Below, piece after piece: positions 1 to 4,971 of a DNA stretch of 10,673 bases; positions within the stretch are counted from its first letter, which is position 1; every line of letters starts with the position of its first letter. The notes beneath the pieces are model-generated. The model had not been told where the DNA came from, did no database searches, and saw only the letters and a list, made by a program, of their open reading frames with translations. Source of the stretch: Deltaproteobacteria bacterium (GTDB lineage Bacteria > Desulfobacterota > Dissulfuribacteria > Dissulfuribacterales > UBA3076); assembly GCA_030605675.1 (NCBI GenBank), contig JAUWHV010000175.1, positions 1 through 10,673 on the forward strand, in the 5' to 3' direction. Position numbers and translations under genes: made by a program.

Positions 1-39
1 GGTTTGATAGAGCGAATTATCTGATTTGGGATATTAGAT

Positions 40-102
40 GTTGGACGTTCGATGTTCGATGTTCATTAGTCCATCCGGTGCAAAAATAATTAGCGCTTAT
101 GG
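40..102 (+). repeat. Dispersed repeat copy A (GTTCGATGTTC units plus CCATCCGGTG block)
   Basis: Two joined repeat parts are visible. Positions 40-63 are a 24-base block of GTTGGACGTTC/GATGTTC units found identically in direct orientation at 7575-7598. Positions 55-102 recur in inverted orientation at 7375-7423 with one substitution and one single-base indel over about 49 bases. The shared core contains ATTAGTCCATCCGGTG, an A/T run, then AGCGCTTATGG. No coding capacity is apparent. Copies this similar 7.3 kb apart imply recent spread or gene conversion. Confidence 0.85.
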
Positions 103-113
103 GGTTACGTCCC

Positions 114-135
114 GCCGAAATAACTAAATTTCGGC
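114..135. repeat. Short perfect hairpin
   Basis: GCCGAAAT (114-121) and ATTTCGGC (128-135) form an 8-bp perfect stem with a 6-base loop. It lies just downstream of repeat copy A and may belong to the same element. There is no T-tract next to it, so it is not a convincing terminator. Bases 136-210 show no further gene or signal. Confidence 0.5.
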
Positions 136-210
136 AACGAGAATCTTTCAAGCCCTGGTTCTATCAACCGACTGCTCTCCACTTCAATGACGTTTTCCAT
201 TTATTCACAT

Positions 211-242
211 AAAAAACACCCCCTCCCCTTGAGGGGAGAGGG
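211..242 (-). terminator. Rho-independent terminator of the leftward operon
   Basis: Read on the minus strand, CCCTCTCCCC and GGGGAGGGGG form a 10-bp stem (one G-T wobble) around a TCAA loop. TG and a six-T run follow (plus-strand A run at 211-216). It starts 7 bases past the stop codon of the DUF4198 gene, so it fits the end of the feo transcription unit. C/G-rich hairpins of this shape are also a common dispersed repeat, but the position and T-tract support a terminator. Confidence 0.85.
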
Positions 243-249
243 TTACGTT

Positions 250-1053
250 TTATTTCATATCCACTGCCTTGATCCAGATAACAGCGTCTTGCGATAATTC
301 CTTGCCATCGTGTTGCGTATCAGGGCCTACACCAAGAGCCGCAAAACCCCACCAACCGGCTTTTGGAATACCAAAGGCGAATTCCCCAGCGGAATCTGCC
401 TTTATGCACATAGTAACAAAGGCGTCCTGGGGTGCTTCGGCCTTCGCCTCTTTTGCAAACGCATTCTTATCCATCATAGGCATATGATTCATATACTCGA
501 CTTCCACTTCGGCAAAAGGGACTGGTTTGCCTGCACTCTTCACAATTCCCCTGAACACATTCCCGGTCCAAAGGGCATATGGTTTATCGAGAGGGACGAT
601 TTCAGCGGGAAGCCCGATTTCCGCGTCCCAATCTGTAGGTGCACCCACCGTATTAACAATCATCTTGGTGATCTGCTGCATATAGATGCCTTCTCCCTCA
701 TCATAGTAATATGCAGGAACAAGGCAGAAAACCCAATCTCCCATGCCTTTCAGTTTATAAGAGGTCTCAAAGGCCTTGCCCGAGTTTGTCAGGCTCGTCC
801 AGGTTATAGGCTTGAGAGTGTCCAAAAGGTCTGTTTTCTTTTCCTTGTGGACCACGAAGAACTCTAGAGGTGTACCCATATCCATGGTATGCCCGGCCTC
901 GAAGGGATGGGTAAATACCAGCTTGAGGTCAATCTCTCCTCCTTTTTCCAGTGCAATTTCAGGCGTATAGATCATCTGAAAATGGGCAAAAGCAGGTATG
1001 CTAAATAACAACGATACGATGAATCCAAGCGAAACAAAAATTGTTTTCTTCAC
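250..1053 (-). CDS. Exported DUF4198 / NikK-like metal-binding protein
   Basis: 267 aa, GTG start at 1051-1053 with a purine-rich AGAGGA about 10 bases upstream. Residues 1-23 are a clear signal peptide (KK, hydrophobic core, AFA cleavage), leaving His24 as the predicted mature N-terminus. The rest has the DUF4198 pattern: an early FTHPFE (47-52), a central PLDKPYALWTGNVFRG stretch (154-169), an EVEVEY strand, and a KAGWWGFAAL block near the C-terminus (231-240). This family includes the periplasmic NikK component of nickel ECF transporters and relatives near cobalt and iron uptake genes. A Met/His patch NHMPMM (189-194) could bind metal. It is last in the feo operon, 243 bases after the small exported gene and before a terminator. 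A periplasmic accessory role in Fe2+ (or Ni/Co) supply is inferred. The family assignment is firmer than the substrate. Confidence 0.85.
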   Translation of the reverse strand: MKKTIFVSLGFIVSLLFSIPAFAHFQMIYTPEIALEKGGEIDLKLVFTHPFEAGHTMDMGTPLEFFVVHKEKKTDLLDTLKPITWTSLTNSGKAFETSYKLKGMGDWVFCLVPAYYYDEGEGIYMQQITKMIVNTVGAPTDWDAEIGLPAEIVPLDKPYALWTGNVFRGIVKSAGKPVPFAEVEVEYMNHMPMMDKNAFAKEAKAEAPQDAFVTMCIKADSAGEFAFGIPKAGWWGFAALGVGPDTQHDGKELSQDAVIWIKAVDMK

Positions 1054-1100
1054 AATATGTTTTCCTCTCTTCTGTCTTTTTGTGTCAATTGTGTAAATTG

Positions 1101-1213
1101 AACCGCGAAGACGCTAGGGACGCTAAGAAATACTTTTTATCCAGCCGGTAACGGTCCGGCTGGATATGTATCTTCTTTGTGTTTAACTTTGCGTTCTTGG
1201 CGCCTTAGCGGTT
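1101..1213. repeat. Nested palindromic element between the two exported-protein genes
   Basis: The outer arms 1101-1127 (starts AACCGCGAAGACGC) and 1187-1213 (reverse complement starts AACCGCTAAGGCGC) match at 21 of 27 bases. Nearly concentric inside them is a perfect 11-bp stem (1138-1148 with 1156-1166, TATCCAGCCGG type) with a 7-base loop. On the minus strand the inner hairpin is followed by A, not T, so it is not a standard intrinsic terminator for the operon. The outer arms resemble the AACCGCAAAGRCGCAAAG repeats common in environmental bacterial genomes. It may act as an mRNA structure lowering expression of the last gene. Confidence 0.75.
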
Positions 1214-1296
1214 AGCTATTAGTTTAATGATTAGGGACGATTTTCCACCGGGGCGAGGAGGATAAGCCCCCTCCCTCCCTCCGAATTGCCGGAGCT

Positions 1297-1617
1297 TCAC
1301 TCCACGATATCATCACCACTTACCTCCACCAGGTGACCAGGGCCGGCATCAAACTGCATCTTGTAGGGCCCGTCAGGTTTCTTGCAAGTGAACTCGCTAT
1401 CCTCGTTCATCTTACTCTCCATAAGGACCTTTCCTGATGCATCCACCACCCTGATAGTCACACCCGCGGCCGACGACCCGTCAGAAAAGCCGCCCTCGCA
1501 GGTAATGGTCCCATCCCCGTTGTCGTAACACGAGCAAAGAGGGGTGTGAGCCAGGGCCAGGGAAGCCAGAAACAGGCTGATGGCCGATAAACCGGCTACT
1601 AAGAATGTTTTTTTCAC
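1297..1617 (-). CDS. Small exported NikL-like (transthyretin-fold type) protein
   Basis: 106 aa from the GTG at 1615-1617. An upstream in-frame GTG (1624-1626) would add three residues but lies inside the ribosome-binding site GGAGGTG, so the later start is preferred. Residues 1-23 form a signal peptide ending ALA, and the mature protein would begin with His24. The body has four cysteines (28, 30, 40, 78), a GDGTITCEGGFSDG segment (35-48) and beta-rich GVTIRVVDASGKVL. It ends with FDAGPGHLVEV (89-99), which resembles the C-terminal part of NikL-type accessory proteins of nickel ECF transporters. It begins 18 bases after feoB and is surely cotranscribed. A periplasmic metal-handling role beside FeoB is inferred; the homology call is from motif resemblance only. 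Confidence 0.75.
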   Translation of the reverse strand: MKKTFLVAGLSAISLFLASLALAHTPLCSCYDNGDGTITCEGGFSDGSSAAGVTIRVVDASGKVLMESKMNEDSEFTCKKPDGPYKMQFDAGPGHLVEVSGDDIVE

Positions 1618-1623
1618 TAAATT

Positions 1624-1630
1624 CACCTCC
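1624..1630 (-). promoter_or_regulatory. Strong ribosome-binding site that decides the start of the small exported gene
   Basis: The minus strand reads GGAGGTG just after the feoB stop, 6 bases before the GTG at 1615-1617. Its last three bases are themselves an in-frame GTG (1624-1626). A ribosome bound to this site cannot start on it, so the downstream GTG is the likely start. Confidence 0.8.
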
Positions 1631-1635
1631 TTTCA

Positions 1636-4104
1636 TTAAATCGTTTTTTGCTTGTTCTTTAAAAATCCCATACCAATGGTTATTGCCAACGCAAGGCCAT
1701 AAAAGGCAATCATGGCCTGCAACCCGGTCAGTTCAAGGGCTGTCCCCCCTGAAAAAATCAGAGTCGCCACGGCAGTCCCTAGAACTATGGGAAATAACAT
1801 GGAAAAGATCATCCACCGTATTTGCCCGGTCTGGATCTTCACCATAATGCTGGTTGCCACGCAAGGGGGATAGAGGACCATGAAAAGCATGAGCGCCAGG
1901 GCATGAAGGGGCGTAAAACCCTTCTCGCCCTTCTCCATCCTTGTCTCAAGGGTTTCCCCTTCTTCCTCTTGCTCGTAAAGGGCCCCCAGGGTCGCTACAC
2001 TGCTTTCCTTGGCGGCAAACGATGCCAGCAGAGAGACATTGACGCGCCAGTTAAACCCTGCGTATTGCGTGTACGGCTCCATGGCGCGGCCAACACGCCC
2101 CAGGAAGCTGTTATCGATCTTTTCCTTTTTTATCTCTCTCAGGAGCTTTTTCCTTGCGCTGAAGAGTTTCTTAAATGCCTTGTTTACGCTTTTTGCTTCT
2201 TTGTCTCTCTTTGGCTGCACGATCTTGAAGAACGCAGGGTTTTCCGCCTTGAATTTCTCATTGATCGCCAGGGCCGCCTCCTTGCCCTTTGCCATCATCT
2301 TGGCGTTTTTGTATTTATTCCAGTAAAGGATCAATGCCATAAGGTTTTCCCCCTGAACGTACTCTGCATAGGGATTACCTTCTATTTTTTGGTAAAAGCC
2401 TGCAATGGCGCGATCCTTTTCCGTATCGTAATACGCCTTTCTTTCATCGCTCAGCCCTGGGAACTGGAGCAGTATGAATATGATAATGGCAATGGCCGCC
2501 ACGATGGTGATAATTTTCCTGATAAAGAGCCAGACCCTTTCTACTGCACGGCCGAGCACACCCCGAATCGTGGGGATGTGATAGGGGGGCATCTCCATGA
2601 TAAAGGGGGACGTGTCTTTGTTCTTGAGGACCGTGAGAGTAAGGATCTTGGCCACGGGCAGGACCATCAAGAGACTTATGGTTGAGATGAAAAACATGGC
2701 CGGGCCCTTGTAATCAGCAAAATAGATATTGATCAGCAGGACATAGAGTGGGACCTTGGCCAGGCAGTTCAACATGGGGATCGTCAGGATAGTGGCGAAC
2801 CTCGCCCTTTCGCACGGGATGCCCTTGCAGGACATCACGCCGGGCACAGCGCATCCGCCTACATAGATGCCGCCCAGTACCATTGGAAGAGTGGATTGGC
2901 CGTGGAGTCCGTATCTATTAAAAATCCTGTCCAGGATAAATGCCATCCTCGGCATGTAACCGCTGTCTTCCAGAATGGCGATAAGGCCGAACAATATGAA
3001 AAAGATCGGGATATAGTTTAACAGGGCATTGATGCTGTCCACAAACCACAGGGTCATGGACCGGATAAGAGGCGCATCTATAAATCCTGGGGCGGGCAGA
3101 AAAGATTCTGTAATGCTCCTGATCTTCGCCAGCAGGGGCCAGGTGTAATTCGTGACGTTGTAACCCTGGACAATGGAAAGATAGTAAAGGAGATAGATAA
3201 CGCCCACCAGGATCAGAGGCCCGAGGAACTTGTGGCAGATGATCGCGTCGGCTCTGTCGGATAGGGGTTGCGTGGATACGGCTTTGGGCTTGACGCATGA
3301 TCTGCTGATAGTGTCAGCTACCTTGTACCGGCTGAATGCAATATGCCTTTCCGGCTTCTCATTGTGCTTTGACTCAAATTCCTGTCTCTTGTTTTCTATG
3401 AATTCAAGGACCTTCCCTGGTGTCGAATGGTGTTCCCGGATTAGCTTCTGCGCCTCGCTGTCGCCCTCCACTAACTTGATTGCAAGCCATCTGCCGGGAT
3501 AATTTTCAAAGGCCGCCCCATTTTCCGAAAACTCGTTCTCGATTTGGGTCAGGTAGGGCTCCAGGGGGCCATAGTCTACGTTGAAGGGCTTTGGAGACCG
3601 CTCCGAACCGGCAACCGAGTTGATGGACTTGAAAAGCTCCTTTTTCCCCCTTCCTTTCTTGATTGCAGTGGGAACCACCGGGGCCCCGAGTTGACGGCTA
3701 AGTTCCTGCGTATCAATGTCAATGCCCCTTCTCTCAGCCACGTCCATCATGTTGAGATCCACAACCAGGGGGACCCCCATTTCCAGCAACTGGAAAGTGA
3801 GATAGAGATGCCGTTTCAGATTCGAGGCGTCTGCTACATTGACAACCACAGAGGGCTTTTCGTGCAGGAGAAAGTCGCGCGAGACCCGCTCTTCCGGGGA
3901 GTATGAGGTGAGGCTGTATGTCCCGGGGAGGTCAACAACCTCCACCTTCATGCCGTCGTACCTGTAAGAGCCGGTCATTTTTTCGACCGTGACTCCAGGG
4001 TAGTTGGCCACGTGCTGGCTGGCCCCTGTAAGCGCGTTGAAGACCGTGGATTTCCCGCAATTGGGCTGCCCTGCCAAAGCTAACAGGGCCTTTTTCTTCT
4101 TCAA
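1636..4104 (-). CDS. feoB: Ferrous iron transport protein B (FeoB)
   Basis: 822 aa inner-membrane Fe2+ importer with a cytoplasmic G domain. Visible motifs: P-loop GQPNCGKST (12-20), switch Thr in YPGVTVE (35-41), DLPGTYS (58-64), NMMD (118-121, the NxxD base-specificity motif) and PTAIKKGRG (145-153, G5 region). The membrane part carries the two gate motifs GGCAVPGVMS (416-425) and PPCVAT (746-751), and a NSFLGRVGRAMEP block before the second gate. The start is TTG at 4102-4104, overlapping the feoA stop as TTGA, with GAGG four bases upstream: translational coupling. It is longer than E. coli FeoB (773 aa) because of a lysine/alanine-rich segment at about 552-664 between a membrane helix and the NSFLGR block. 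Extra cysteines sit at 426 and 431 after the first gate. Confidence 0.97.
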   Translation of the reverse strand: MKKKKALLALAGQPNCGKSTVFNALTGASQHVANYPGVTVEKMTGSYRYDGMKVEVVDLPGTYSLTSYSPEERVSRDFLLHEKPSVVVNVADASNLKRHLYLTFQLLEMGVPLVVDLNMMDVAERRGIDIDTQELSRQLGAPVVPTAIKKGRGKKELFKSINSVAGSERSPKPFNVDYGPLEPYLTQIENEFSENGAAFENYPGRWLAIKLVEGDSEAQKLIREHHSTPGKVLEFIENKRQEFESKHNEKPERHIAFSRYKVADTISRSCVKPKAVSTQPLSDRADAIICHKFLGPLILVGVIYLLYYLSIVQGYNVTNYTWPLLAKIRSITESFLPAPGFIDAPLIRSMTLWFVDSINALLNYIPIFFILFGLIAILEDSGYMPRMAFILDRIFNRYGLHGQSTLPMVLGGIYVGGCAVPGVMSCKGIPCERARFATILTIPMLNCLAKVPLYVLLINIYFADYKGPAMFFISTISLLMVLPVAKILTLTVLKNKDTSPFIMEMPPYHIPTIRGVLGRAVERVWLFIRKIITIVAAIAIIIFILLQFPGLSDERKAYYDTEKDRAIAGFYQKIEGNPYAEYVQGENLMALILYWNKYKNAKMMAKGKEAALAINEKFKAENPAFFKIVQPKRDKEAKSVNKAFKKLFSARKKLLREIKKEKIDNSFLGRVGRAMEPYTQYAGFNWRVNVSLLASFAAKESSVATLGALYEQEEEGETLETRMEKGEKGFTPLHALALMLFMVLYPPCVATSIMVKIQTGQIRWMIFSMLFPIVLGTAVATLIFSGGTALELTGLQAMIAFYGLALAITIGMGFLKNKQKTI

Positions 4105-4325
4105 CGGTCCTCAACCTCGACGAACCTGGCTTCTTCGTGGCGGATACTCAAATAATACCCATCCAGCTCCAGCTCCATTGGATCTTCAAGAGGGGCGTTG
4201 CGGATCACCTTCATTTTGAGTCCGGGGTAAACCCCCATATCCATGAGCCTCTGGCCCAGCTTGTCATGTGCGTTGAGTCTCTTGACAAGACATTCGCTTC
4301 CTGGTCTTAAATTATCTAAAGTCAT
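4101..4325 (-). CDS. feoA: Ferrous iron transport protein A (FeoA)
   Basis: 74 aa, a single FeoA/SH3-like domain: LDNLRPGSECLV at the N-terminus, then KLGQRLMDMGVYPGLKMKVI (22-41), then the short strands ELELDGYYLSIR (51-62) and a RFVEVE end. The start ATG at 4323-4325 is chosen because it has GAGGT 4 bases upstream and matches the family length. A longer frame reaching 4472 lacks a comparable site and would add repeat-derived sequence. FeoA is a small cytoplasmic partner that supports FeoB function. Its stop overlaps the feoB start (TTGA). Confidence 0.95.
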   Translation of the reverse strand: MTLDNLRPGSECLVKRLNAHDKLGQRLMDMGVYPGLKMKVIRNAPLEDPMELELDGYYLSIRHEEARFVEVEDR

Positions 4326-4484
4326 AATTACCTCATTTTTTTTGATAGGATGAACAGGATTGTCAGGATGAAGAAAAATCCCGCAAATACTGATTGTTCT
4401 GCCTGAATAATGGAAATAATGGAAATAAATCTGGTTTCCAAGCACAGCCTGGGAACCACGTAAACTCACCACTCACCACTGTTC
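4326..4484 (-). repeat. feoA leader: three unrelated short tandem repeats
   Basis: This 159-base gap between the HMA-like gene and feoA holds three micro-repeats: a 9-base AGGATGAAC-type unit x3 (4347-4373), a 9-base ATAATGGAA unit x2.7 (4407-4430) and a 7-base ACTCACC unit x2.4 (4464-4480). The feoA ribosome-binding site is at 4330-4334. I see no convincing sigma-70 promoter, Fur box or terminator, so feoA is probably read from the upstream promoter. An internal promoter cannot be excluded. Confidence 0.7.
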
Positions 4485-4814
4485 TTATTCCCACAGAGCG
4501 AGAAGACGGTCCACTACCTCCTTTGTCTGTTCCGGTCTGTCTTTCAGCCCGGCCAGGGCCTCCCACAATCCCGGGTCCAGACGCTCAGGATCGTATTCAA
4601 CTATTGCGGACAGGGCCAAAGCGTTGACCCTTACACTGAGGATGCCCGGGATCTGATTCACATGGTTCCCCAGGTCCACCCCCTGAAGAGACTCGATGCC
4701 GGAAAATGAAATCCTGAGCCTGATCCTGCCGGGGATGTGATGGGCAATCTCCAGGTGTGGTACAATGTCTAACAACGTCTGGATTACTTTATTTTTCAAA
4801 GCCGTATCATTCAT
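4485..4814 (-). CDS. Stand-alone HMA-like (HMA_2 type) protein with arginine-rich PGR motif
   Basis: 109 aa, ATG at 4812-4814, with no good Shine-Dalgarno sequence upstream. It has no signal peptide or membrane helix. Residues 21-80 look like a heavy-metal-associated fold without the usual CxxC: HHIPGRIRLR (25-34), GNHVNQIPGILSVRVNALALSAIVEYDPERL (49-79, a beta-alpha-beta pattern) and an amphipathic helical tail. The same H-x-x-PGR-x-R motif opens both ATPases in this window, so all three probably share one domain. A free-standing copy could be a chaperone, adaptor or membrane-surface protein for the ATPases. It lies between the CtpC-like ATPase and feoA on the same strand. Similar arginine-rich proteins accompany P1B ATPases in ferrosome loci as I recall, but I cannot confirm orthology. 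Confidence 0.8.
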   Translation of the reverse strand: MNDTALKNKVIQTLLDIVPHLEIAHHIPGRIRLRISFSGIESLQGVDLGNHVNQIPGILSVRVNALALSAIVEYDPERLDPGLWEALAGLKDRPEQTKEVVDRLLALWE

Positions 4815-4829
4815 AATGGTAACTATTCA

Positions 4830-4971
4830 GGTTGAAGGCTGAAGGCTGAAGGATTTCAACCATTTCGCAGCCAACTCAAATGCCCGCAGTTTTGTGTAAT
4901 CACGCATGCTTTGTCCCTATTAGCCTTCAACCTTCCACCTTCAGCCTTCCACCTTCAGCCTTCAACCTTCC
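4830..4971. repeat. Inverted AAGGCTG/CAGCCTT heptamer arrays
   Basis: On the plus strand, 4830-4852 holds AAGGTTG/AAGGCTG-type heptamers, and 4923-4971 holds about seven heptamers in the opposite sense (CAACCTT, CCACCTT, CAGCCTT). 4830-4845 and 4952-4967 are perfect 16-base inverted repeats (GGTTGAAGGCTGAAGG) with 106 bases between them. In the leftward mRNA they would form a long stem between the ATPase and HMA-like genes. The TGA stop of the ATPase (4962-4964) lies inside the array. The 70 bases between the arms contain nothing I recognise. Confidence 0.85.

Noticed and set aside
1..170. GATAG/CTATC ends (2-10 and 161-169) as terminal inverted repeats of a mobile element
   Set aside because: Only about 9 bases match with a mismatch, there is no visible target duplication, and the left end is at the window edge.
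1138..1166. Inner hairpin as an intrinsic terminator
   Set aside because: On the operon strand it is followed by A bases rather than T, and there is no plus-strand gene for it to terminate.
1267..1282. G-run on the minus strand (GGAGGGAGGGAGGGGG) as a G-quadruplex or terminator
   Set aside because: It has only three full GGG tracts plus a GG, no T-tract follows, and the position just after a stop codon is not informative. A weak two-layer structure is possible but unsupported.
4326..4472. N-terminal extension of feoA to 4472
   Set aside because: It would translate tandem repeats and lacks family similarity; the ATG at 4323-4325 has a good ribosome-binding site and gives a normal FeoA length.
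4923..4971. Heptamer array as a CRISPR
   Set aside because: Units are 7 bases, contiguous, with no spacers; it is a simple tandem repeat.
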